The notes below the pieces were generated by a model, which searched no databases, was not told the origin of the DNA, and worked only from the letters and a program-made list of their open reading frames with translations. From IMG/VR virus record IMGVR_UViG_3300011114_000356, positions 1-64,000 of that record: a stretch of DNA of 64,000 bases; one strand, written 5' to 3'. Positions 15,474-22,117 of this stretch are shown in pieces (within the stretch, counting starts at the first letter, position 1; each line of letters begins with the position of its first letter). A program made the translations under genes and the position numbers. The stretch comes from a virus.

Positions 15474-16948
15474 GCTACTTTTCTCCTTGTTGCACGGCTA
15501 TAAGCTATGTTTTTATGTTTAATCCAATTCAATGTCTTGATTGTTGGGTCAGCCAATACATGATCTAAATTACGAGGCCATATACCATACTTCTCCCTAT
15601 ACTTATGACTAGCCCAATTAGGATTGTATTTCTTACTCTTGGCTATATGTAATAGTTCTGAATAGAATGCTTGCTTCTCTGCTTTATCAATCCGTCCATT
15701 CATACCTAACTCATGGAGTTCACCCGCAGTGGTAGCAAATTGTTTTTGTTTTCTTACATAACCACATTGCTGACATTCAGTATTACCTACAATCCATAAT
15801 GCTGAACATGAAGGACATTTAGCTTCTTGTTTGATACGATCACTAGGTTCTTTGTGTGTATATTCAACCTTGCTATTGAGTTCTTTAACACCATCATGAT
15901 AGACTTCTTCCCATTCATTACGGAAACGAATATAGTTGCCACTATGGTCTAACCATAAGGCAAAGTCTTTACTATCATGGGGACGCATCACACGACCCAT
16001 CTGTTGTATATGGGAAGATAATGACTTGGCAAAAGGTCTAGCTGATACTCCAATCATTACATCTGGAACATCAAAGCCTCTGGTCAAGATATCTGTTGCA
16101 ATTAATCCGTGTATTTCTGTATCAGGTTTGCTAAAATCCTCAATGATCTGACGCTTCAATTCACTATTGTCTCGATAAGAAATAGATTTAAAGTTGTATC
16201 CTTTCTCGGCAAACTGATTAACTAAATCCTGTCCATGAGCGACCCCCGCACAAAAGACAATAGTCTTTCTTGGTTTGCCGAATATTTCATGCGTCTTCTT
16301 AATCCATTCTTGAACAATATCTCCTGTGAGTTGCATACCTCTTTTGGTAACTTCATCTGCTGACCATTCACCCGCTAACTTCTTAGCACCTTTCATATCA
16401 ATCTCTTTAGCGATATAAACTTTGAGTGGTGCTAACCATTTATTCACAACGAGATCTTCTGTGGTTGAACCGCAGACTATGTTAGTATAGATATCTCCTA
16501 AGCCTTTGGTAAAAGGAGTTGCAGTTAAGCCTACGACTTTAAGCTTTGGATTGTCTTTAATAATCCTTGTGATCTGTCGTCTAGCAATATGGCATTCATC
16601 AACGATAAGTAAATCAATATTAGGAAAGTCTTGTCTTCTTTCTAATGTTTGAGAAGAACATACTTGGATACGCTCTGAGGTATTGTATCTCCAATGTGTT
16701 CCTTGATAGACACCATGATTAATTGAATACTTATCCAAGCGAGTAGATGTTTGATCTACTAACACTATCCTATCCAATATCATAGCTGATCTGAATTCTT
16801 TATCTGCTGATGCTTTCATGAGGTAGATAGCTACCTCTGTCTTACCAAATCCTGTGGGTGCGTATAACAACTGAGCCCTATGGCCTTGTCTGAATCCGTC
16901 CCTCAATGCGTCAATCACGCCTTGCTGATGCTCACGCAAGCTTAACAT
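15470..16948 (-). CDS. Superfamily 2 DNA helicase
   Basis: 492 residues. Motif I APTGFGKTE (30-38), motif II DECH (117-120), motif III TATP (142-145), motif VI QQMGRVMRP (315-323). A four-Cys zinc ribbon follows (C378, C381, C392, C395). It resembles the DEAD/DEAH helicases of phage replication modules (type III restriction-like/UvsW-like). Likely unwinds DNA for the adjacent primase or remodels recombination intermediates. Confidence 0.85.
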   Translation of the reverse strand: MLSLREHQQGVIDALRDGFRQGHRAQLLYAPTGFGKTEVAIYLMKASADKEFRSAMILDRIVLVDQTSTRLDKYSINHGVYQGTHWRYNTSERIQVCSSQTLERRQDFPNIDLLIVDECHIARRQITRIIKDNPKLKVVGLTATPFTKGLGDIYTNIVCGSTTEDLVVNKWLAPLKVYIAKEIDMKGAKKLAGEWSADEVTKRGMQLTGDIVQEWIKKTHEIFGKPRKTIVFCAGVAHGQDLVNQFAEKGYNFKSISYRDNSELKRQIIEDFSKPDTEIHGLIATDILTRGFDVPDVMIGVSARPFAKSLSSHIQQMGRVMRPHDSKDFALWLDHSGNYIRFRNEWEEVYHDGVKELNSKVEYTHKEPSDRIKQEAKCPSCSALWIVGNTECQQCGYVRKQKQFATTAGELHELGMNGRIDKAEKQAFYSELLHIAKSKKYNPNWASHKYREKYGIWPRNLDHVLADPTIKTLNWIKHKNIAYSRATRRKVA

Positions 16949-16986
16949 TTAATCTCCTTTAACTTCCACAAACCCTGTGGAGTGGG

Positions 16987-17286
16987 CTACGCTTGTAGTT
17001 TTTTCTTTAATACACCGATAGTCTTTAGTAGTTCTGCGTTTCTATTTTGAAACATATCACGACTATCTCGTAATGCTTGATTATCTATTTCTAAAATTCT
17101 GATTGTGTTTCTGAGTTCTTTGACTAAATCCAAAATATAATCCTTCTCAAATGGTGTAGCGTCCCATTGCTGAGAGGCGATCACATCTCTGAGTTGATCG
17201 TTTTCATCTGCTAAGTCAGATATGGTATGCGTTAATTCTAATACCTTATCCTCTAGCAATTGTAGTTCTGGATTGTTATTCCTCAT
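16987..17286 (-). CDS. Coiled-coil protein
   Basis: 99 residues, almost entirely heptad-patterned helix (LEDKVLELTHTISDLADENDQL). No domain recognised. It may be an oligomerisation or adaptor protein in the replication operon. Confidence 0.5.
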   Translation of the reverse strand: MRNNNPELQLLEDKVLELTHTISDLADENDQLRDVIASQQWDATPFEKDYILDLVKELRNTIRILEIDNQALRDSRDMFQNRNAELLKTIGVLKKKLQA

Positions 17287-17299
17287 TTATAATTGTATG

Positions 17300-17722
17300 C
17301 TACAAATTTATCTCAGTGAATAGGTATAAAGGAACATCATAAAAATATTCCCCTTGACTTACGGCTTTGTTAGGTATCTCTTTCACTGATGAATTTTTAA
17401 TCACATCTACATCAATATACCAAGCCTTTGTCATACCCCTTGACACTACAAAATAAATTGTCCTCTTATCATTATTGAATAGTTTATCTTTACGCTTGGG
17501 AATATGAATTGTATTGAATGGGCATTTATCCCAATCTCTCATCTCTATCTCTGCGTATCCGATTAACTCCCTGTCTTTCTCGATAATTAAATCAACTGCA
17601 TATTGATTAGGATTATGCCATGCATTCATATCCCAAACTGACTTAATATATTTTGTTACGGCTTCTCTTGCTGGTGGATCACAAGCATCATGGACTTCTT
17701 GATTAAATGGCTTTGTCGCCAT
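17300..17722 (-). CDS. Possible PD-(D/E)XK-fold protein
   Basis: 140 residues. A candidate nuclease core: AVDLIIEKD (D44), then GYAEIEMRDW (E58, E60), then a basic HIPKRKDKL. The usual Lys after the second acidic position is replaced, so activity is uncertain. C-terminal half beta-rich. It overlaps the next gene upstream by 20 bases. Confidence 0.4.
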   Translation of the reverse strand: MATKPFNQEVHDACDPPAREAVTKYIKSVWDMNAWHNPNQYAVDLIIEKDRELIGYAEIEMRDWDKCPFNTIHIPKRKDKLFNNDKRTIYFVVSRGMTKAWYIDVDVIKNSSVKEIPNKAVSQGEYFYDVPLYLFTEINL

Positions 17723-17972
17723 ATCTATCTGTATACCATTTGAGAGTGTCTGGAATCTTTTTAGCTTTCTTTACATGGTTCTTCCACCTTAGTTTGTAGA
17801 ATGGCTCAGTTGGTGGTTGAAAAGATACTAGACCTTCTTCGATTAGCATCTTTAATCTGTATGATGTGGTATGAAACTTTTTTTCTACTTCTAATTTACT
17901 TGCATTAGGTTTAGATTCAAGATACTGATTTATCTTCAATGCTAATGCCTGATCTTCAAATAGTGTATACAT
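17703..17972 (-). CDS. Putative DNA-binding protein
   Basis: 89 residues. Residues about 10-50 form a winged-helix-like pattern (KINQYLESKPNASKLEVEKKF, then TTSYRLKMLIEEGLVSF), followed by a basic tail (KNHVKKAKK). It overlaps the neighbouring starts. Target unknown. Confidence 0.5.
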   Translation of the reverse strand: MYTLFEDQALALKINQYLESKPNASKLEVEKKFHTTSYRLKMLIEEGLVSFQPPTEPFYKLRWKNHVKKAKKIPDTLKWYTDRYGDKAI

Positions 17973-18130
17973 TAAAACTTATCCCCCAACTCTTGAAATA
18001 TTTTCTCATATGCTTTTGGTGTGAAGTCTTGTTTGTTAAATTCAAACAAAGTCTTTTTACCATTAGCGTGTTTAATATAACCCTTAACTAAAACATTTTC
18101 AACTATGATTGTTTTCTTTGCATCTACCAT
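17972..18130 (-). CDS. Small basic protein
   Basis: 52 residues (VDAKKTIIVENVLVKGYIKH). Its stop TAA shares one base with the next ATG. Function unknown. Confidence 0.45.
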   Translation of the reverse strand: MVDAKKTIIVENVLVKGYIKHANGKKTLFEFNKQDFTPKAYEKIFQELGDKF

Positions 18131-18288
18131 GTTGCTTTTCTACCTTCTATTTTATAAATTGCCATGGCTCTGTTTAATACTTTAGCGTCTCTAGCATATC
18201 TTGTATCTGATTGATCTTGATCTTGGCAACGCTTAGCGTGAAGTTTAATCCTCCACTGCTTTCTAATTGTATAAGCTTTTGTAGCCAT
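18124..18288 (-). CDS. Small basic protein
   Basis: 54 residues, very rich in Arg and Lys (TKAYTIRKQWRIKLHAKRCQ), perhaps nucleic-acid-binding. Its start shares one base with the stop of the helix-turn-helix gene upstream. Confidence 0.45.
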   Translation of the reverse strand: MATKAYTIRKQWRIKLHAKRCQDQDQSDTRYARDAKVLNRAMAIYKIEGRKATW

Positions 18289-18458
18289 CATTCACCTACC
18301 GTTCTGTATGAGATACCAAGATAGATATTTCTTACATTGTGTTTATTAAGATTGAATTCTTTAGCTACCTTTGGAATAGGCATAGTCTTCAATGCTTTCT
18401 TGATAGCAATGACTTGTTCTGTCGTTAAATACTTTTTGTGATACACAGATCCTCCCAT
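18288..18458 (-). CDS. Small helix-turn-helix protein
   Basis: 56 residues. LTTEQVIAIKKALKTMPIPK followed by VAKEFNLNKHNVRNIYLGIS is a classic homeodomain-like helix-turn-helix of the kind found in phage regulators and HNH-associated domains. It is probably a transcription regulator or DNA-binding accessory. Confidence 0.6.
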   Translation of the reverse strand: MGGSVYHKKYLTTEQVIAIKKALKTMPIPKVAKEFNLNKHNVRNIYLGISYRTVGE

Positions 18459-18472
18459 TTCATTTCCTTTCG

Positions 18473-18625
18473 TTAAGCGTTAATAATTTTTAATAACTCA
18501 TCACAATCTTCTCTTACTAGTTTTGCTAAATCCTGTGCCTCTTTATTTATGCCACGATCTTTATAAACATGAATACAACCTTCAATCATTTCATTTAATT
18601 TTTTAATAGCTTGTTCTTTATTCAT
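18473..18625 (-). CDS. Small helical protein
   Basis: 50 residues (NKEQAIKKLNEMIEGCIHVY), two predicted helices, no motif. AAAGGAAAT precedes the start. Confidence 0.45.
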   Translation of the reverse strand: MNKEQAIKKLNEMIEGCIHVYKDRGINKEAQDLAKLVREDCDELLKIINA

Positions 18626-18636
18626 TTGATTTCCTT

Positions 18637-18810
18637 TCAAAATGGTGCTTCTTCATAGTCGTTAAAATTAAACACTTCTTTTGGTGCTTTCGGTAACTCT
18701 ACCACATCTATATCAGGATGGGTATCTTTATACCATTTGGCTTCTCGTTTAGACCAACGATATTTTCTAATGATATCTCCGTCATCTACTACTGCGTGTG
18801 TAAAATCCAT
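18637..18810 (-). CDS. Small protein, first gene of the leftward replication operon
   Basis: 57 residues from the ATG at 18808-18810, chosen because AAGGAAGG lies directly before it; the frame is open further upstream into the non-coding region. Sequence DFTHAVVDDGDIIRKYRWSKREAKWY. Function unknown. Confidence 0.5.
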   Translation of the reverse strand: MDFTHAVVDDGDIIRKYRWSKREAKWYKDTHPDIDVVELPKAPKEVFNFNDYEEAPF

Positions 18811-19196
18811 ATCCTTCCTTTCTATAATTTTAGACAATAGGACACCTAGGGTGGTAGGAGCCACCATTGATCCATACAGAGTAAAGCTAACACACTCTAT
18901 ACCAATCCTACACAGAGTTAATGATCTTCAGCGTGCATAGTAGGTAGTACCACCCCAGTCCTATGCAGACACGGTAGTCGCCATTTAACGCTACCCAGTA
19001 GAGCCTGCGGGTGTAGACAGGATACTATGTTTTCTTCCAAGCCACCCATGTAGGTGCACTGATATCGTTTGGAGTACGAGTTGGAGATAGTAAAAGGAAA
19101 GGACAACCACAAGCGTAGTTATTCTAGTCCCCTTAATATCTCTCCCTATTTATAAATTTACACCTAATGAAAATAAAAAGCAAGTGGTAGAAAAGA

Positions 19197-19227
19197 AAAA
19201 CCCCTAGGTGATCAGCCTAAGGGTTTT
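19197..19227 (-). terminator. Rho-independent terminator
   Basis: AAAACCC-C-TAGG loop TGATCAG CCTA-A-GGGTTTT. Reading leftward the stem is followed by TTTTTCTTTTC, a good U-tract. Reading rightward there is TTTT and then AAAG, so it may work in both directions. Confidence 0.65.
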
Positions 19228-19232
19228 AAAGT

Positions 19233-19305
19233 GGTTCATGAGGGGTGAACCGAGACTTTACCGAGAGAGATAGTAAAGGGACGACTGTGAGGAAAGGGAC
19301 TCACA
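19233..19305 (-). ncRNA. Three consecutive stem-loops, possible small RNA or leader
   Basis: GGTTCA/TGAACC (19233-19251), CTTTAC/GTAAAG (19256-19278) and TGTGAG/CTCACA (19286-19305), evenly spaced by short linkers. A leftward promoter candidate at 19312-19340 would start transcription at the outermost stem and the terminator at 19197-19227 would end it, giving an RNA of roughly 115 nt. It could also be an attenuator for the replication operon. Confidence 0.4.
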
Positions 19306-19311
19306 TTCGAA

Positions 19312-19340
19312 ATATTATATGAATATTATATAAATGTCAA
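19312..19340 (-). promoter_or_regulatory. Leftward promoter candidate
   Basis: Perfect -35 TTGACA (19340-19335), then TAATAT at 17-base spacing or TATAAT at 15-base spacing. It faces the stem-loop cluster and the replication operon. Confidence 0.5.
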
Positions 19341-19353
19341 CATATAGTTAAAA

Positions 19354-19397
19354 GTTATATAGAAAACACTATATATTGTGGTTTTGTTATATAGAAA
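19354..19397 (+). repeat. Two direct repeats GTTATATAGAAA
   Basis: Exact 12-base copies at 19354-19365 and 19386-19397, 32 bases apart (about three helical turns), in an AT-rich block upstream of the leftward promoter. Possible regulator-binding or origin sites. Confidence 0.5.
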
Positions 19398-19490
19398 TTT
19401 GTCAATATATTACTTTTTTGCGTTTAATTACAAATAAAAAGACTAATTTGTAAGATTAAGTATATGATTTAATTAGAAAATGAGGCATTT

Positions 19491-19518
19491 TTGCCTTGAA
19501 CTAGATGTAAAGTATACT
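19491..19518 (+). promoter_or_regulatory. Promoter candidate for pqqA
   Basis: TTGCCT (19491-19496), 16-base spacer, TATACT (19513-19518). It would give a leader of about 140 nt ahead of the pqqA start codon, containing the repeats at 19551-19632. Confidence 0.4.
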
Positions 19519-19590
19519 TTGCAGGCAAAACTCATGATTATATGGATGATTTTGTATAGCAAAAAGAGCAGAATATGCAATACAAACTAC

Positions 19591-19638
19591 TTTGTGTAGC
19601 ATATATTACACACAAATATGTTTGTGTAGCATTTTTTA
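19591..19638 (+). promoter_or_regulatory. Switch-like leader of pqqA
   Basis: TTTGTGTAGCAT occurs at 19591-19602 and again exactly 30 bases later at 19621-19632, with a variant TTTGTATAGCA at 19551. ACACAAA at 19610-19616 lies between the two copies and can pair with either TTTGTGT. The downstream pairing (loop TATG) is followed four bases later by TTTTTT, like a terminator. The stems have only two G-C pairs, so the repeats may instead be protein-binding sites. Confidence 0.45.
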
Positions 19639-19666
19639 GAACAATTGATCTACAAAGGAGAACATT

Positions 19667-19738
19667 ATGTGGACAAAACCAGCAGCAACAGAAATGAGAT
19701 TTGGCTTCGAAGTGACTATGTACGTAATGAACAAGTAA
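19667..19738 (+). CDS. pqqA: PqqA, precursor peptide of the cofactor PQQ
   Basis: A 23-residue peptide that starts MWTKPAATEM and ends RFGFEVTMYVMNK. It has the defining PqqA features: W2, K4-P5, R11, G13 and the E15-x3-Y19 pair, which PqqE joins by a carbon-carbon bond and from which all carbons of PQQ derive. Length matches bacterial PqqA (about 22-29). A strong AAAGGAG lies 6 bases before the ATG. No pqqBCDE genes are in the window, so the host would have to supply the enzymes. PQQ is the cofactor of methanol dehydrogenase, which points to a methylotrophic host. The gene is intact and unlikely to be a chance match. Confidence 0.88.
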   Translation: MWTKPAATEMRFGFEVTMYVMNK

Positions 19739-19776
19739 TCGTAAGTTTGCACTTAGTGTAACTTTGTGATTAGTAG

Positions 19777-19804
19777 TATAATAGGGGACTTATGTCCCCT
19801 TTTA
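19777..19804 (+). promoter_or_regulatory. TATAAT box and hairpin over the oxygenase start codon
   Basis: A perfect TATAAT (19777-19782) lies 9 bases before the ATG, so a transcript from it would be almost leaderless. AGGGGAC-TTAT-GTCCCCT (19783-19800) followed by TTT places the ATG inside a 7-bp hairpin, which also looks like a terminator for pqqA. The -35 is poor. Confidence 0.5.
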
Positions 19805-20406
19805 TACGTTCTAAGCTTGATATAAACACTGATGAGATAGCTGATAAAGTCTTTAGACTTCAGAAGTATTGGATATCTAGATCAGATGACTTTGATTTCT
19901 ATACCTTAGGTAGATGTGCATACCTAGATGGTAAGACCCATGCTTACAAAGAAGAGATTAAGATTCTTAACCCTATCATGCGTGAAAGCTTTGGCGACAC
20001 ATATGATATCATTATTGATTACTTATCAGATCAATTCAAAGAGCCCATAAAGCTTAACTACACTTTAGCCCACCCTTCATTCCATATCTTTGTTTCAAGT
20101 CCAATACTACTTACCCATGCGGGTGTATGGCACCAAGACTATCCACATATTACTTTAGGGCTAGGGAGCAACAGTCCATTTACGTTTACTGTAGCGATTA
20201 AATTACCAACTGGAGGGGGAGGTATTGACTATATAGAAAATGGCCTACAAAGGTACTTACCGTACGAAATAGGGGGTATTATAGCTCACGATGGGGAAGT
20301 GCTGCACAGGATATCTAGCTTAAAAAATTATGTGCCTAATGAATATAGGATTAGCTTACAGGGACATTTAATACGGATTGATGGCGTATTGAATATGTTT
20401 TGGTAA
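19792..20406 (+). CDS. 2-oxoglutarate/Fe(II)-dependent oxygenase-like protein
   Basis: 204 residues. It has the facial-triad pattern of this superfamily: H114-x-D116 (VWHQDYP), distal H172 (EVLHRI) and R186 (YRISLQGH), the usual 2-oxoglutarate-binding position 14 residues later. A double-stranded beta-helix fits the strands between. No other Met occurs before residue 63, so the hairpin-embedded ATG is the likely start. Substrate unknown. Its place 53 bases after pqqA is suggestive, since PQQ maturation includes an iron-dependent hydroxylation (PqqB), but protein or nucleotide substrates are equally possible. Confidence 0.65.
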   Translation: MSPFIRSKLDINTDEIADKVFRLQKYWISRSDDFDFYTLGRCAYLDGKTHAYKEEIKILNPIMRESFGDTYDIIIDYLSDQFKEPIKLNYTLAHPSFHIFVSSPILLTHAGVWHQDYPHITLGLGSNSPFTFTVAIKLPTGGGGIDYIENGLQRYLPYEIGGIIAHDGEVLHRISSLKNYVPNEYRISLQGHLIRIDGVLNMFW

Positions 20407-20514
20407 CTATACGAAGAAGTCGTAAGCAATTAAACCCATACGAATAAAGCCATAAAAGAAATACATAATAGCTATAACGATAATTGCATGGACAATAGGT
20501 TCTACTTTTTTCAT
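20407..20514 (-). CDS. Single-pass membrane peptide
   Basis: 35 residues: MKKVEPIVH, then a hydrophobic helix (AIIVIAIMYFFYGFI). Its ATG overlaps the DUF1289 stop (ATGA). Its stop abuts the convergent oxygenase stop with no gap. Confidence 0.45.
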   Translation of the reverse strand: MKKVEPIVHAIIVIAIMYFFYGFIRMGLIAYDFFV

Positions 20515-20672
20515 CTTTTTTGTTTCTTTAATTTACGTACAATCTGGAACTTCTTTTCATTACTGTATTCATTCCAATGCGTAATGTCGTGCTTGGATCT
20601 ACCACAACCTACACAATGATTATTCTCTAGCTTGCATATCTTAATGCAAGGACTAGCCACCTCACTCTTCAT
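20511..20672 (-). CDS. DUF1289-family protein
   Basis: 53 residues from the ATG at 20672, which overlaps the preceding gene; the frame is open further upstream. SPCIKICKLENNHCVGCGRS followed by ITHWNEYSNEKKFQIVRKL is the DUF1289 pattern with four Cys that may bind metal. The family is found in many proteobacteria, function unknown. Probably acquired from the host. Confidence 0.7.
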   Translation of the reverse strand: MKSEVASPCIKICKLENNHCVGCGRSKHDITHWNEYSNEKKFQIVRKLKKQKR

Positions 20673-20856
20673 AGTGGTCTGATGGGATATTGATATCATA
20701 TTTTATATCGTTCATGATATCTGTATCTGTATCGTAAATTCCTGTATCTTTATATGACTTGTTTTTTTTCTTACCCCATATACGATCATATGCCTCATCA
20801 TAGGCTTCTTTATTGGTCGGTCTTTGTTTACTGCCTTTTCCTGCTTCACTTGCCAT
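20662..20856 (-). CDS. Small phage protein (GKGSKQRP type)
   Basis: 64 residues from the ATG at 20856, preceded by AAGGAAAT. It begins ASEAGKGSKQRPTNKEAYDE and contains DRIWGKKK, a short pattern seen in many phage small proteins. Function unknown. Confidence 0.5.
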   Translation of the reverse strand: MASEAGKGSKQRPTNKEAYDEAYDRIWGKKKNKSYKDTGIYDTDTDIMNDIKYDINIPSDHYEE

Positions 20857-20858
20857 AC

Positions 20859-21032
20859 TTATTTCCTTACACACAAAATGACTGGGGTCACCCCTGGCCG
20901 TTTACTAAAATTATCATACTTTTCTATTATAGCAGTCTTAGCATTTTCGCAAGAGAGGTGAGAATCAAAATCTACACTGTATGTTTCAACTGACATATTG
21001 CCAAACATGATGACTATCATTATGTAATGCAT
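20859..21032 (-). CDS. Small protein with hydrophobic N-terminus
   Basis: 57 residues: HYIMIVIMFGNM at the start, then a polar part with two Cys. GGAGATATT precedes the ATG. A membrane anchor or export signal is possible but short. Confidence 0.4.
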   Translation of the reverse strand: MHYIMIVIMFGNMSVETYSVDFDSHLSCENAKTAIIEKYDNFSKRPGVTPVILCVRK

Positions 21033-21040
21033 AATATCTC

Positions 21041-21751
21041 CTATACAAGTTTACCAGTCCATTGACCATTTTCATTTAATACCATCGGCATAAGCTTTGG
21101 TTGACCATTGATAATCATACCGCAACCTACAATGAATCTAGTTTTAAAGTTCTTGGCATATTGGAATGCCATTGACTTTTGATTGATGAGACAGCCTACC
21201 TGCATTCCCCAAACTAAAGCATCTGGATTAGAATAGTAACCAATACTAAACTTGGTATGATAGTGGCCTTGCACTGTGTTCATCCCGTATTGCATGGCTA
21301 CTTTAAGCACATCAGCAGATAATCCATGCGTAAAGAAACAACGTGAACCATCTGATAATGTAATTGTATGGTCATCAACCCACTGCCAACCATTGCCTAC
21401 GCCAAGATAATCATTGTAATGTTTGAGGTAACCTTTAGGCACACCATGTTTAAGTGCACGTCTAAACAACATAGATGAATGGTTTGAGTGAACGATAGTC
21501 ATCTTTGGGAATATCTTTTCAAGCTTTTGAATATAAGATATGGAGGCTGCAAGCTCATGGCCAGCAGAGTATAGGTCTGGGTCAGAGTCGTGCATAGACA
21601 TCGCATGCATATCTAGTTCATCGCCTATATTGACTACATGGTCTGGTTTGTATTTTGTTTTAAGGGCTTTAAGAAAAGCAAAGGCTTGTGGGTGGTGATA
21701 AGGTATATGCAGATCCGAGATTACTAATACTGATTTATATTTTGTTGCCAT
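21041..21751 (-). CDS. Calcineurin-like metallophosphoesterase
   Basis: 236 residues with the metallophosphoesterase motifs in order: SDLHIP (D13, H15), NIGDELD (D44), HSNHSS (N90, H91, replacing the usual GNHD), THGLS (H142) and GHYH (162-165). The metal-binding set looks complete, so it is likely active as a phosphodiesterase or phosphatase. Phage members act in DNA metabolism or nucleotide turnover; the substrate cannot be told here. Confidence 0.8.
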   Translation of the reverse strand: MATKYKSVLVISDLHIPYHHPQAFAFLKALKTKYKPDHVVNIGDELDMHAMSMHDSDPDLYSAGHELAASISYIQKLEKIFPKMTIVHSNHSSMLFRRALKHGVPKGYLKHYNDYLGVGNGWQWVDDHTITLSDGSRCFFTHGLSADVLKVAMQYGMNTVQGHYHTKFSIGYYSNPDALVWGMQVGCLINQKSMAFQYAKNFKTRFIVGCGMIINGQPKLMPMVLNENGQWTGKLV

Positions 21752-21769
21752 GATTTCCCTTTCGTTAGT

Positions 21770-22117
21770 TTATAATTCTTTTCTATCAAAGCCGTATAAA
21801 GCATTGAATTGATACATCAATTTCCTAAATGTCTTATCGTGCTTATCATAGTGTGTTTTACCATCTAAGTAAAGCTTTAGATGAACCATCTCATGTGCAA
21901 CAGTTCTCATCATGTTGACATAGGTTTCTTGATGGTGGGTGCTGATCCGCATCACCATGGGTTCTACATCAAACTCACCGCAGATGGTTGGATCGGTATT
22001 ACTTTCAAATATGATTTTGTGAGGGGCTGGAAGATTCCAGTCATTGAACGGAGGCATCTTTCTCAACATATCATACGTGACTCTAATTGTATAATCGTTG
22101 ATAAGACGAGTTGTCAT
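21770..22117 (-). CDS. SprT-like zinc metallopeptidase
   Basis: 115 residues. HEMVH (H75, E76, H79) with a further His at H93 (DKHDKTFRKL) matches SprT/Spartan-like proteases, which cleave DNA-protein crosslinks in eukaryotes. No zinc ribbon. Phage role unknown; adjacent genes are DNA-metabolism genes. Confidence 0.65.
   Translation of the reverse strand: MTTRLINDYTIRVTYDMLRKMPPFNDWNLPAPHKIIFESNTDPTICGEFDVEPMVMRISTHHQETYVNMMRTVAHEMVHLKLYLDGKTHYDKHDKTFRKLMYQFNALYGFDRKEL

Larger units (their letters stand above)
18811..19666. other. Long non-coding regulatory region
   Basis: 856 bases without a convincing gene. The left part (about 18840-19090) is clearly less AT-rich than its surroundings and holds several short inverted repeats: GGTGG/CCACC at 18850-18865, AGAGT/ACTCT at 18878-18898, TGCATAG/CTATGCA at 18934-18967, GGTAG/CTACC at 18973-18995. 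Then come a terminator, three consecutive stem-loops, an AT-rich block with repeats, and candidate promoters both ways. It separates the leftward replication operon from pqqA and may also hold a replication origin. Confidence 0.6.

Noticed and set aside
18918-19112. 64-codon minus-strand ORF inside the non-coding block
   Set aside because: No ribosome-binding site, odd composition with scattered Cys, and it covers a run of inverted repeats; more likely chance in a structured region.
19551-19632. CRISPR-like or iteron array before pqqA
   Set aside because: Only three short, imperfect repeats of 11-12 bases with unequal spacing; not an array. An iteron origin is possible but unsupported.
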